Positions 1 through 10,500 of a DNA stretch of 35,493 nucleotides are shown here, in pieces. The notes under the pieces were generated by a model, which saw only the letters and a program-made list of their open reading frames with translations, made no database searches and had not been told where the DNA came from. The translations under genes and the position numbers were made by a program. The first letter of the stretch is position 1. Each line of letters begins with the position of its first letter. Source of the DNA: Pseudomonadota bacterium (GTDB lineage Bacteria > Desulfobacterota > Desulfobulbia > Desulfobulbales > Desulfocapsaceae); assembly GCA_018821985.1 (NCBI GenBank), contig JAHJKP010000023.1:1-35493 (forward strand), given 5' to 3'.

Positions 1-313
1 AATATAATTATATATTATCATTTCAATATATTACAAGAAAAAAAGATTACGAAGACCAGACCTACCTTTCAAAAAAAAAAATACAAAATACACGTTCAGG
101 CCAGGAGAACTGTTAACCGCACGTGACATAGACATCTTCAAAACCTGACCATCCGTCCGTCATAGATTTATTTTCGACATTCACTCCAGCCTGTGATAAC
201 CTCCTTATATGGCTCGCCACGCCAGATTAACCATCAACAATGGTCACACCATATCATCCAACGCGGTCACAATCAGCAGGTGGTGTTTGCCGGATGACGG
301 CCCAGGTATTACC
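1..313. other. Non-coding left edge, no gene recognised
   Basis: The first 60 bases are very A+T rich, followed by an A-run near 70-80. Reading frames on both strands are broken or of low complexity, and I recognise no protein, tRNA or repeat family. The terminator at 314-336 faces right, so the 3' end of a plus-strand transcript (an upstream gene or a small RNA) may lie here, but nothing in the sequence identifies it. Confidence 0.5.
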
Positions 314-336
314 AGGAGACCTGTCTCCTTTTTTTT
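314..336 (+). terminator. Rho-independent terminator upstream of the K+ channel gene
   Basis: AGGAGA and TCTCCT form a perfect 6-bp stem around the loop CCTG, and a run of eight T follows directly. On the plus strand this is a classical intrinsic terminator. It sits about 65 bp before the channel start codon and isolates that gene from upstream transcription. What it terminates is not visible in the window. Confidence 0.75.
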
Positions 337-402
337 CTTGAGTCTAGAGCAGACGAGATTTCAGGTCTTCTGATTACACCCAACACCGACAGGAGCAAGA
401 CA

Positions 403-1245
<843 letters not shown>

Positions 1246-1319
1246 TAACGAATCCGCCAGGGCCTGTATAAGTGACACAATGCACCAAAGTAAGGGGAGA
1301 AATCGCAAAGGGGACGGAC

Positions 1320-2348
1320 ATGAAAGCAATGGTGTTAAAAGAACTCTGCAGTCTCGAAGAAAATCATAGCCCGCTGGAACTGATGGAGCTGCCGGATCCT
1401 GTCCCAGCGGAGGGTGAGATTCTAGTGAAGGTTTCAGCGTGTGGAGTTTGCCATACCGAACTGGATGAGATTGAGGGTCGAACACCCCCTCCATATTTGC
1501 CGATTATCCTTGGTCATCAAGTGATTGGCCGGGTCGAGGCAACCGGTAGCAAGGCCAGCGCCTTCAAAATCGGCGATCGGGTTGGCATCGCCTGGATCTA
1601 CTCTGCCTGCGGAAGATGCACGTTCTGTCTGGCAGGCAATGAGAATCTCTGCCCAGACTTCCAGGCCACGGGCAGAGATGTCAATGGCGGCTATGCCCAG
1701 TACATGAACGTTCCCCAAGGATTTGTCTATCGCATTCCCCAGAGTTTTACCGATTCCGAGGCGGCTCCTCTGTTGTGCGCCGGCGCCATTGGCTATCGAT
1801 CTCTAAGATTGACCGGTCTCAAAGATGGACAGAATCTCGGTCTGACCGGATTTGGGGCCTCCGGCCACCTCGTGCTCAAGATGGTGAAGCATCGCTACCC
1901 GAAGACTCAAGTATTTGTCTTTGCCAGAAGTGCGCAGGAAAGAGCATTTTCCCTGGAGCTTGGTGCGGTCTGGGCCGGGGGGGTTGCGGAGGAATCGCCG
2001 GAAAAACTGCACTGCATCATCGACACCACTCCTGCATGGGAACCAGTGGTTGAAGCCTTAAAGAATCTGGAATCCGGAGGAAGGCTGGTCATCAACGCCA
2101 TTCGCAAGGAAGAGAGGGACAAAGACTCTCTTCTGCGGATAGCCTACCCCACCCATCTGTGGCTGGAAAAGGAGATCAAGAGCGTCGCCAATATCAGTCG
2201 TGGCGACGTGAGCAAATTTCTGGCCCTGGCTGCTGAAATGGGCCTCAGGGCCGAGATTCAGGAATTCGCCCTGGAAAAGGCAAATGAGGCCCTGCTTGAA
2301 TTGAAGACGAAAAAGATTCGGGGGGCAAAGGTTTTGAGAATAGATTGA
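1320..2348 (+). CDS. Zinc-dependent alcohol dehydrogenase (MDR family, AdhP-like)
   Basis: A 342-aa NAD(P)-dependent medium-chain alcohol dehydrogenase expected to oxidise alcohols or reduce aldehydes in the cytoplasm. Catalytic zinc ligands are visible as C44 (in CGVCHTEL) and H66 (in GHQVIG), plus a cysteine in PLLCAGAIGY. The four structural-zinc cysteines are C97, C100, C103 and C111. The Rossmann region follows, with a GFGASG-type turn rather than the usual GxGxxG. I chose ATG 1320 because AAAGGGG lies 7 bases upstream and family alignment begins at MKAMV. A longer frame could start at a GTG at 1272, but that adds 16 non-homologous residues. GHQ in place of GHE is common in the propanol-preferring subgroup. 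The physiological substrate is unknown. Confidence 0.9.
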   Translation: MKAMVLKELCSLEENHSPLELMELPDPVPAEGEILVKVSACGVCHTELDEIEGRTPPPYLPIILGHQVIGRVEATGSKASAFKIGDRVGIAWIYSACGRCTFCLAGNENLCPDFQATGRDVNGGYAQYMNVPQGFVYRIPQSFTDSEAAPLLCAGAIGYRSLRLTGLKDGQNLGLTGFGASGHLVLKMVKHRYPKTQVFVFARSAQERAFSLELGAVWAGGVAEESPEKLHCIIDTTPAWEPVVEALKNLESGGRLVINAIRKEERDKDSLLRIAYPTHLWLEKEIKSVANISRGDVSKFLALAAEMGLRAEIQEFALEKANEALLELKTKKIRGAKVLRID

Positions 2349-2511
2349 CCCCAAGAGGTCTGCCATTTGCTTGAATGTTGTATTAGGGGAATATACCATG
2401 CAAATTGGACTTTCGATTGAACATGAGATATTCTCTATAAAGAAAGAATAAAGTTATACAAGCATACGATCAAAGGTAGAACATGTAAATAACGTTTAAG
2501 AGGTAACGTAG

Positions 2512-2554
2512 CTTTACAATTTAAAGAAATTTTACAGTTTAAAGAAGCTTTACA
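2512..2554. repeat. 18-bp tandem repeat upstream of the RND cluster
   Basis: Two full copies of an 18-bp unit (CTTTACAATTTAAAGAAA at 2512-2529 and TTTTACAGTTTAAAGAAG at 2530-2547) are followed by a 7-bp partial copy, CTTTACA, at 2548. The array ends 50 bp before the first RND start codon, in an A+T-rich 256-bp gap with no gene. Its position suits regulator binding sites for the downstream cluster, but I recognise no known operator. I saw no convincing -35/-10 pair in this gap. Confidence 0.6.
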
Positions 2555-2604
2555 TCTTCTCAACATCTTCCCGAGAAATATAAAGCGCACTGGGGGAGTC
2601 TATT

Positions 2605-5600
2605 ATGTTTCGTTGGATTATTGCCTCGAGCCTAAGATTCCGTTTTTTAGTGTTGGGTCTCGCCGTAGCGTTGCTCGTGTTCGGGACTCTCCAGCTTCGT
2701 AAAATGCCCATCGACGTCTTCCCCGAGTTCGCACCACCCAAAGTTGAAATTCAGACCGAAGGTCCTGGCATGACCTCCTCCGAAGTGGAGGAACTTATCA
2801 CCATTCCAATGGAGGATAATCTCCGGGGAGTACCGGGGGTTGAATACGTCCGCTCCTCCTCAGTGGTTGGACTGTCACAGGTCGTGCTCATTTTCGAGAT
2901 GGGAACCGATCTCATGGGGGCGCGGCAGCGGGTGGCGGAGCGCCTGGAATTGGCGATCGCCGAGTTGCCGCAGTCCTCCGGCATGCCAGTGATGCTCCAG
3001 CCCCTGTCGTCGACCAGCCGGGTCATGAAGATCGGACTCTCATCGAAGGTCTACGACATGATGGACCTTTCGATGATCGCTTACTGGAAGATCAGGTTTC
3101 GCCTCATGACTGTCCCCGGCGTGGCGAACATTCCCTTATGGGGCGAGCGGATCAAGTCGATACAGGTGCAGGTCGAGCCGAGCAAGATGCGCGCCCACAA
3201 CGTCACGCTCGACGAGGTCATGGAGACGACCTCGGATGCCTTGGACGTGGGCCTGCTGAGGTACAGCACCGCGGCGAAGACCCGTATCGACGGGATGTTC
3301 GACACCCCCAACCAAAGGCTCGTCATCCATCACAAGTCACCCGTCTTTTCGGTGGAACATCTGGCTGAGGTGCCGGTCGACCTGAAAAGAAGGCGCACCG
3401 AACCGCCGCGACTACGCGATGTCGCTACCGTGGCATGGGACACCTGGCCGATGGTCGGAGATGCCGTCATCAATGACGAACGCGGCCTGATGATGATAGT
3501 CGAGAAGCTGCCCTGGGCCAATACGCTCGAGGTGACGAGGGGGATCGAGGAGGCGCTGGCCGAAATGCGGCCCGGTCTGCCCGGCATCGAGATCGACTCC
3601 ACCATCTTCCGCCCGGCGACCTTCATCAAGGCGTCGATCGACAATCTGAAGATGGCGCTCATCTTCGGCTCCATCCTGGTGATCCTCGTCCTCGGAGCCT
3701 TCCTCTACGAATGGCGGGTGGCGTTGATCAGTGTCATCGCGATCCCGCTGTCCCTGATCGCCGCCGCTTTGGTTCTCTATCTCAGGGGCACCACGATCAA
3801 TACGATGATCCTGGCGGGTTTGATCGTCGCCATCGGTGACGTCGTGGACGATGCAATTATCGATGTCGAGAACATCGTGCGGCGCCTGCGCGAGTACCGC
3901 CAGGCGGGTAGCAAGCTATCGACGGCACGCATCATCCTGGATGCCTCGGTCGAGGTCCGCTCCGCCATCGTCCATGCGACGTTCATCGTCATACTGTGCG
4001 TGACACCGATCTTCTTCATGGGCGGATTGGCCGGCGCATTCTTCGAACCGCTGGCCCTCTCCTACCTCCTCGCAATGATAGCATCCATGGTGGTGGCGAC
4101 GACGGTCACGCCGGCGTTGAGCCTCCTGCTGCTCGACCGCGCCGCCATAGAGCAGCGGGAATCCCCGCTCGTCCCCTGGCTCAAAGGGCACTACAGTGCG
4201 ATTCTTTTACGGGTCGTCCAGGCGAAACGTGCGACCTTCGCCATTGCCGTCGTCCTTGTCATCACCGCCATCGGGGTCTACCCCTTCCTCGGCAGGGAGC
4301 TGCTTCCTGAGTTCAAGGAGAGGGATTTCCTGATGCACTGGGTTCCCGCCGAGGGAACGTCCCAACAGGAAACCTTCAGGATCACGCAACGGGCCAGCCG
4401 TGAGCTTCGGTCCATTCCAGGAGTCCGCAACTTCGGCGCCCATATCGGACGCGCCGTCGGTGGTGACGAACCCTATGGTATCAATTTTACTGAGAACTGG
4501 CTCAGCGTCGACCCCGAGGCGGACTACGACAAGACGCGTGGAAGCATCGAGGCCGCCGTCGCCGGATATCCCGGGCTCTATCGCGACGTGCAGACTTATC
4601 TGAAAGAGAGGATCAAGGAGGTCCTGACCGGCTCGAGCGACTCCATTGTCGTGCGTATCTTCGGACCCAAGCTACCGGTCCTTCGTGAAAAGGCGGCGGA
4701 AGTAGAGCACGCTTTGAAGGGTATCCCCGGCCTCGTCGATCTTCATGCCGAGCAGCAGGTGGATATTCCGCAGATTGAGGTCAAGGTGAACCTGGAAGCA
4801 GCCGGTCGCTTTGGACTCAAACCAGGCGACATCCGCCGGACGATGGCGGTTCTGACCAACGGCTTAGAAGTCACGGACATTCATCGAGAGGGTAAGGTAT
4901 ATGACGTCTTTGTCTGGTCGGTGCCGTCATCACGTCAAAATGAGGACGATCTTCGCGAGTTTCTGATCGACACGCCCTATGGGGGGAGCGTGCGGCTGGC
5001 TGAGGTGGCGGACGTAAGCATCGTAGCGGCACCGAACAAGATCAAGCGCGAAAACAACTCTCGGCGAATCGATGTTCAGGCCAACGTCAGAGGGCGTGAT
5101 CTCGGCGCGGTGGTCGAGGAAGTCGAGAAGCGGCTCGCGGGAATTTCTTTCCCGGTGGGGTACTACCCCGCCCTGCTGGGGGAATACAAGGAGCGTGAGG
5201 CTGCGCTGAAAAACTTTCGTATTCTCACGATTGCGGTTGTGGTCGCGGTCTTCCTCATTCTCCAGGCGACCTTCCGAAGCTGGCCGGTAGCCAGCCTGGC
5301 CTTTCTCGCCTTTCCGGCAGCGCTGGTCGGCGCAGTGCTGGCAGTCTTCGCGAGCGACCGTCTCATCTCGCTCGGTTCCCTCGTAGGGGTCATTACCATC
5401 CTGGGTATTACCGCCCGGAACGGCATCATGCTCATAGAGCATTATCGACATCTCGAGCTGGTTGAAGGTGAGCCGTTCGGACTCGGGCTGATCTTGCGCG
5501 GAGCGGGCGAACGGCTGTCTCCGATCCTGATGACAACCGGGTGCAGCGTATTAGCGCTGCTGCCGATCCTCTTTGGCGGCCGAATTCCCGGATATGAAAT

Positions 5601-5748
5601 CGAATACCCGATGGCGGTGGTCATTCTGGGTGGCGTCATGACGTCATCCATGTTGAGCCTGTTCGTCACGCCGCTCCTGTACCTCCGGTTCGGGTCCAGT
5701 TCCCCTAAAACGATCAATGATCCGCCCGCACAAGGGGTCTTGAGTTAA
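2605..5748 (+). CDS. Heavy-metal-type RND efflux permease, first copy (CzcA/CusA-like)
   Basis: This 1047-aa inner-membrane transporter belongs to the HME-RND family and would be the proton-driven pump of a trans-envelope efflux complex. It has TM1 at residues 12-30, a large periplasmic loop, TM2-6, a second loop and TM8-12. The TM4 acidic proton-relay motif VVDDAIIDVEN is present (D415, D416). Of the three CusA substrate methionines, only one equivalent (in FLMHW) looks possible. The other two positions are F and L in my alignment, so copper or silver specificity is doubtful. A GGGGGAG ribosome site precedes the ATG. It is followed after 17 bp by the gene at 5766. The N-terminus is nearly identical in style to the second permease at 7507, indicating duplication. 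Confidence 0.92.
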   Translation: MFRWIIASSLRFRFLVLGLAVALLVFGTLQLRKMPIDVFPEFAPPKVEIQTEGPGMTSSEVEELITIPMEDNLRGVPGVEYVRSSSVVGLSQVVLIFEMGTDLMGARQRVAERLELAIAELPQSSGMPVMLQPLSSTSRVMKIGLSSKVYDMMDLSMIAYWKIRFRLMTVPGVANIPLWGERIKSIQVQVEPSKMRAHNVTLDEVMETTSDALDVGLLRYSTAAKTRIDGMFDTPNQRLVIHHKSPVFSVEHLAEVPVDLKRRRTEPPRLRDVATVAWDTWPMVGDAVINDERGLMMIVEKLPWANTLEVTRGIEEALAEMRPGLPGIEIDSTIFRPATFIKASIDNLKMALIFGSILVILVLGAFLYEWRVALISVIAIPLSLIAAALVLYLRGTTINTMILAGLIVAIGDVVDDAIIDVENIVRRLREYRQAGSKLSTARIILDASVEVRSAIVHATFIVILCVTPIFFMGGLAGAFFEPLALSYLLAMIASMVVATTVTPALSLLLLDRAAIEQRESPLVPWLKGHYSAILLRVVQAKRATFAIAVVLVITAIGVYPFLGRELLPEFKERDFLMHWVPAEGTSQQETFRITQRASRELRSIPGVRNFGAHIGRAVGGDEPYGINFTENWLSVDPEADYDKTRGSIEAAVAGYPGLYRDVQTYLKERIKEVLTGSSDSIVVRIFGPKLPVLREKAAEVEHALKGIPGLVDLHAEQQVDIPQIEVKVNLEAAGRFGLKPGDIRRTMAVLTNGLEVTDIHREGKVYDVFVWSVPSSRQNEDDLREFLIDTPYGGSVRLAEVADVSIVAAPNKIKRENNSRRIDVQANVRGRDLGAVVEEVEKRLAGISFPVGYYPALLGEYKEREAALKNFRILTIAVVVAVFLILQATFRSWPVASLAFLAFPAALVGAVLAVFASDRLISLGSLVGVITILGITARNGIMLIEHYRHLELVEGEPFGLGLILRGAGERLSPILMTTGCSVLALLPILFGGRIPGYEIEYPMAVVILGGVMTSSMLSLFVTPLLYLRFGSSSPKTINDPPAQGVLS

Positions 5749-5765
5749 GGAAGGAGGAGAGAGGC

Positions 5766-6422
5766 ATGTTTAACATACGATTCCAACACATTGTGATCAT
5801 GTCAATAATTGTTATGGCACTGGGCATCCCTGCACGCGCACAAGAAGAGGAACCAGAACATATCCGCGGTCAAATCATCTCGGTAAAGAGACATTCGGAT
5901 CCCTCTTCGATGGTCATAAAGACCAGTGACGGCAAGACGATGTCCATTGAACTGCCGGACGATCTCACCGTTATCAGCCTGACCAAGGGAAGTTATACGA
6001 GGGTGGATTTCGGCGTCTACGTCGGTGCCGTCGCGGTAAAACTGGACCAATATAGCCCGATCGTCCGGGATTCGCTGAGCTGGCTGCACAAAGGCTTCGA
6101 ACTCCGGATCATCGACGAGGACTTGCGCGGCATCGCCCTGGGACACAAGAAGTGGGACCTGACGCTCGACAGCATCGTCGCCCACGGCTGGGTCGACGAT
6201 ATCGAAGACCGCGTCATCTCGATCAAGTACGGCCCCACCGAACTAGAGGAAACGGACGTGGAAGTACCGCGTGGCGTTCCTGTTCACCAAATGTCGCTTG
6301 GAGACAAGAGCCTGATAACAGCCGGGAAACACGTCTTTATCGGCGCGCAAAAAAAGGCTAACGGCGATCATGAGGCAGTCTTCATCTTCGTCGGCCAAGA
6401 CGACAGCTCCCCGGCACTATAA
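5766..6422 (+). CDS. Small secreted periplasmic protein of the RND cluster
   Basis: A 218-aa protein with an N-terminal signal peptide (hydrophobic residues 9-22, cleavage likely after ARA, about residue 25). The mature part is rich in beta strands. An opening segment (GQIISVKR...MVIKTSDG) resembles the small OB-like DUF5666 domains. A second region (SIVAHGWVDDIEDRVISIKYG) resembles an uncharacterised family sometimes mis-labelled as a metal transporter permease. There is no membrane segment after the signal, so a permease name would be wrong. A strong Shine-Dalgarno (AAGGAGGAGAG) and the 17-bp spacing from the RND gene indicate co-transcription. A periplasmic accessory or substrate-binding role is inference only. 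Confidence 0.8.
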   Translation: MFNIRFQHIVIMSIIVMALGIPARAQEEEPEHIRGQIISVKRHSDPSSMVIKTSDGKTMSIELPDDLTVISLTKGSYTRVDFGVYVGAVAVKLDQYSPIVRDSLSWLHKGFELRIIDEDLRGIALGHKKWDLTLDSIVAHGWVDDIEDRVISIKYGPTELEETDVEVPRGVPVHQMSLGDKSLITAGKHVFIGAQKKANGDHEAVFIFVGQDDSSPAL

Positions 6423-6580
6423 GACGCGACAGCTGAGCATGGAGTTAAATTTAAATAAGCATCTCATTTTTGGACGTATTGGACAACACAATTTTAATAT
6501 GAAGCACAGGGTTTAAAAGGGATCGGCGACCGCAAGCGTGGATTCGACACGGCTAGCAGTTAAAAAGAGGAGGTACTCGA

Positions 6581-7483
6581 ATGAAAGTAGAATCCATGGT
6601 CCCCATGAGGACAGATCGCAACGGGGCAATGTTCCCTGGCCGCTTGGTTGCCTTGGCCGCGGCGGCGACGCTCTTTCTGACCCCGGCAGTGGCCCATGCA
6701 GCGAATCAGAGAGTGTCAGGGTCGCACGACAAAAGCACTGCGGTCACGTTGGAGAGTATCCCGGGAAGCACCGCCAAGCGGGTCATTCTGAGCGCGAAGG
6801 CGGCCGAACGACTGGGGATCGGGACGGGCAAGGTAGGCGAGGAGGTGGTCGTCCTCAAGCAAATGGTCAGCGGTCTGGTCATCCCCCCGTTGGAAAAACT
6901 GCCGGACCCGAAGCCGGGTGGCAGTGGCGTGTTTGGAGGCTTCGGGCGGTTTGGGGTGGCACCAACACCACAGCAGCTCGCACCGCAGGCGACATCATCC
7001 ACAGCTGGCGAGGTCTGGGTGCTCGTGACGCTGTCCCCGGCGGAGTGGGACAGGATGGCGAAGGACAAGTCGGCGCGCCTGCTGCCACTGGCCACGCGCA
7101 ACAAGTTGGAAAAGGAGCTATGGGCACAGCCGTGCGGAATGCCACCGATTGAAGACATGAAGCGCTCGATGTTGTGGCTGTACTACATGGTACCCGGCAA
7201 GGATCACGGCCTGCTGCTGAAGGATCGCATACGCGTAGAGCTGCAGCTCTTGGGCAGCAACGAAAAGCAGAAGGTCGTGCCGTACAGTGCGGTCTATTAC
7301 GACGGCAAGGGCAACCCCTGGGTATACATCAACGGGAAACCGTTTACCTTCGAACGACAGCGCATCACCATTAAACGTATCGTGGGTGATCTGGCGGTGC
7401 TGTCCGACGGCCCGGCCATCGGAACCCCGGTGGTCACCATCGGCGCGGCTCTGCTCTACGGTGCCGAGATTTTTGGCAAATAG
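6581..7483 (+). CDS. Shortened RND periplasmic adaptor-like protein
   Basis: This 300-aa protein carries a signal peptide (hydrophobic residues 22-38, cleavage after AHA). Mature segments match both ends of a membrane-fusion protein. Near the N-terminus it has an ILSAKAAERLGIGTGKV segment, like the first strand of CusB/HlyD-type adaptors. At the C-terminus KVVPYSAVYYDGKGNPWVYI and the following GDLAVLSDGP and GAALLYGAE match the membrane-proximal beta domain. The long alpha-hairpin and the lipoyl halves usually between them are not evident. Instead there is a Gly/Pro-rich stretch (about 107-130). Family adaptors are usually 350-450 aa. AGGAGG precedes the ATG by 8 bases, and the gene ends 23 bp before the second permease. 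It probably links the pumps to the periplasm, but cannot reach an outer-membrane partner in the usual way. Confidence 0.78.
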   Translation: MKVESMVPMRTDRNGAMFPGRLVALAAAATLFLTPAVAHAANQRVSGSHDKSTAVTLESIPGSTAKRVILSAKAAERLGIGTGKVGEEVVVLKQMVSGLVIPPLEKLPDPKPGGSGVFGGFGRFGVAPTPQQLAPQATSSTAGEVWVLVTLSPAEWDRMAKDKSARLLPLATRNKLEKELWAQPCGMPPIEDMKRSMLWLYYMVPGKDHGLLLKDRIRVELQLLGSNEKQKVVPYSAVYYDGKGNPWVYINGKPFTFERQRITIKRIVGDLAVLSDGPAIGTPVVTIGAALLYGAEIFGK

Positions 7484-7506
7484 AGGCACGGAAGGAGGGT
7501 GAAAAC

Positions 7507-10500
7507 ATGTTTCGCTGGATAATTGGCTCGAGCCTGCAGTTTCGTTTCATGGTGTTAGGTGTTGCCGCTGCCTTGGTCGTGTTCGGGGCTCTCCAACTGC
7601 GGAAGATGCCCGTCGATGTCTTCCCCGAATTCTCGCCGCCCATCGTGGAGGTTCAGACCGAAGCGATCGGCTTGTCCGCCGAGGAGGTGGAAAGCCTGCT
7701 CACCCTCAATCTTGAGGAATTGCTGAGCGGCGTGCCCTGGCTCAATTCGATCCGCTCGCAGTCGGTGACCGGTCTATCGTCGATCGTGCTCACTTTTGAG
7801 CGTGGCACCGACATCATGAAAGCCCGACAGATGATTCAGGAGCGCCTCACCTTGGCTTATATGCTGCCGAACGTTTCCACGCCGCCAGTCATGCTCCAAT
7901 CCCTGTCGACGACCAGCCGCTTCATGATGATCGGAATTTCGTCGGACGATATCGAGCCGACCGAACTGTCGATGCTCGTCCGCTGGACGATCAAGCCGAG
8001 GTTACTGGGCGTGCCCGGGGTCGCCAACGTGGCGATCTGGGGTCAGAGGTTGCGGCAGCTGCACGTTCAGATCGATCCTGGTCGGTTGCATGACGCACGG
8101 GTTATCCAGCAGGACATCATCGCTGCCGCCGGTGACGCCCTGTGGGTATCGCCCTTAACGTTCCTCAAGGGATCGGCACCGGGGACCGGCGGATGGATCG
8201 ATAATCCGAATCAGAGACTCAGCGTTCAGCACACCATGCCGATCGTGTCGCCGGAGGACATGGCGAAGGTAGTTGTCACGCCACAACACCTGCTGATGAG
8301 CGGCAAGGCCATGTCTTTGGGTGAGATCGCCGAACTGACGTTCACGCACCCCCCGCTGATCGGTGACGCCATCCTCGATAACGGCACCGGCCTCATGCTC
8401 GTCGTCGAGAAGTTTCCCGCGGCCAACACGCTGGAAGTCACGCGCAACGTCGATCAGGCGCTCGCCGAGTTGAGTCGCGGCCTTCCCGGCGTCACGATCG
8501 ATGCCAATGTGTTCCGGCTGGCCTCTTACGTCGAAGATTCGATCGGCAATCTCAACCAGGCAATCATCATCGGCGCCTGCCTCGTCATTTTGGTCCTCGG
8601 CGCATGCCTTTTCAATTGGCGCAGCGCCCTGATCAGCGTGGTGGCAATCTCGCTGTCGCTACTGGCCGCTCTGGTCGCCCTCTACCTGAGTGGTGCAACC
8701 ATCAACACCATGATCCTTGCCGGTCTGGTGGTCGCCCTTGGCGTCGTCATCGATGATGTGGTTGTCGACGTGGATACGCTTCTGGGCCGGCTGCGCAGGC
8801 CCAAGGAAGGCAACGCCTCGGTCATGGCCGTCATCCATGAGACGACGCTGGAGTCGCAACGTGACGCCCTCTACGCCACTCTGATCGTCTCACTCGCCGT
8901 CATGCCTATTTTTTTCATGGGCGGCGTAGCGGGGGCATTCTTCGAACCACTGGCCCTGGCCTACCTGGTGGCGGTGGTGGCATCCATGGTGGTCGCCTTG
9001 ACCGTTACGCCCGCGTTATGCTGGATACTCCTTGGAAAAACACCGGCTATGGATCGCAACTCACCCATCGCGACCTGGCTTCTCGGCAGATACGATACCT
9101 GTCTCCGGCGTGTCGTCATGGCCCCAGGCAAGATCTTCCTTGCCACAGGCATCGCCGTGGTGGCCGGAGCCATGATTTGGCCTTTCCTCGGACAATCCTT
9201 ACTGCCTGCCCTCCATGAAGGGGTGCTGCTGGTCAATTGGGCCACCCCACCCGGTACGTCGTATAGCGAGACCTATCGCATCACCTCCAGGGTCAGTCAG
9301 GAATTGCGTTCGCTACCCGGGGTACGGAGCGTTGGCGCCCATATCGGACGCGCCGTGGGTGGGGATCAGGTGGTAGATATCAATTCAAGCCAGATTTGGG
9401 TCAGTATAAATCCCGAGGCCGACTACGACAAGACGGTTGCAGCCATTCGTGAGACCATCGACGGCTATCCGGGGATCGAGCGCAGCCTGCAACGTTATTT
9501 GCGCGACAAAGTCGGCGAAGCGCTGACGGGCGAGAGCAAGGCCATCGTCGTGCGCATCTACGGTCAGAAGCGTGAAATCTTGCGAGAGAAAGCCGAGGAA
9601 GTCAGACGGGCGCTTGCCGACATCCCTGGAATTGTCGATTTGTACGCCGAAAGCCAGGAAGAGAAGCCCCAGGTGCAGGTCAAGGTAAACCTCGATGCCG
9701 CTGGTCCCCTTAACGTCAAGCCGGGAGACGTGCGGCGCTCTTCGGCGACCGTCTTCTCCGGACTGGTTGTCGGCTATCTCTTTGAAGCGCAGAAGATCTT
9801 CGATGTGGTGGTCTGGGGGGCACCTGAAACGCGTCAGGACTTGAGCCATCTACACGATCTGTGGATCGAAAAGGCGGATCGCACTTACGTGCGTTTGGCC
9901 GATGTCGCCGACATGAGCATCGTGTCGACGCCGACGGTGATCAGGCACGAGCGCATTGCGCCTTACGTCGATGTTGTAGCCAACGTATCAGGGCGTGATC
10001 CCGCCTCGGTGGCTGACGAAGTCGAAGACAGGCTCGAGGGAATCGAATTCCCCCTTGAATACCACCCGGAGCTGTTGGGGGAATACGTCGAGCTGCAAAG
10101 TGCCAAGCAGCGCATTCTGGGTGTAGCCGTCGCCGCCTTGATCGGGATTTTCCTCCTGTTGCAAGCTTGCTTCAATAGCTGGCGCCTGGCACTGATCGCT
10201 TTTCTGGCGCTCCCGGCCTCCCTCATCGGTGGGGTGCTGGCGACGCTGGTCAGCGGCGACGTGATCTCGCTGGGCTCGATTGTCGGCTTTCTGGCGGTGC
10301 TGGGCATTGCCGCCCGGAACGGTGTCTCACTGATCGGTCATTATCAGTATCTTGAGACACAGGAAGGCGTACCGTTCGGCCTTGACCTCGTGCTGCGCGG
10401 CGCGCGGATACGACTATCGCCCATCCTGACGAGCTGCGCAGCGATTGTCGCCGCCTTGCTGCCGATTGTCGTTTTCGGGCAGATTCCCGGTCTCGAGATC

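Noticed and set aside
2751-5717. Long minus-strand frames opposite both RND genes
   Set aside because: They are typical antisense shadows of G+C-rich coding DNA, without ribosome sites or known domains.
6439-6516. 25-codon frame between the small periplasmic gene and the adaptor-like gene
   Set aside because: No Shine-Dalgarno, no recognisable features, and A+T-rich composition expected of a spacer.
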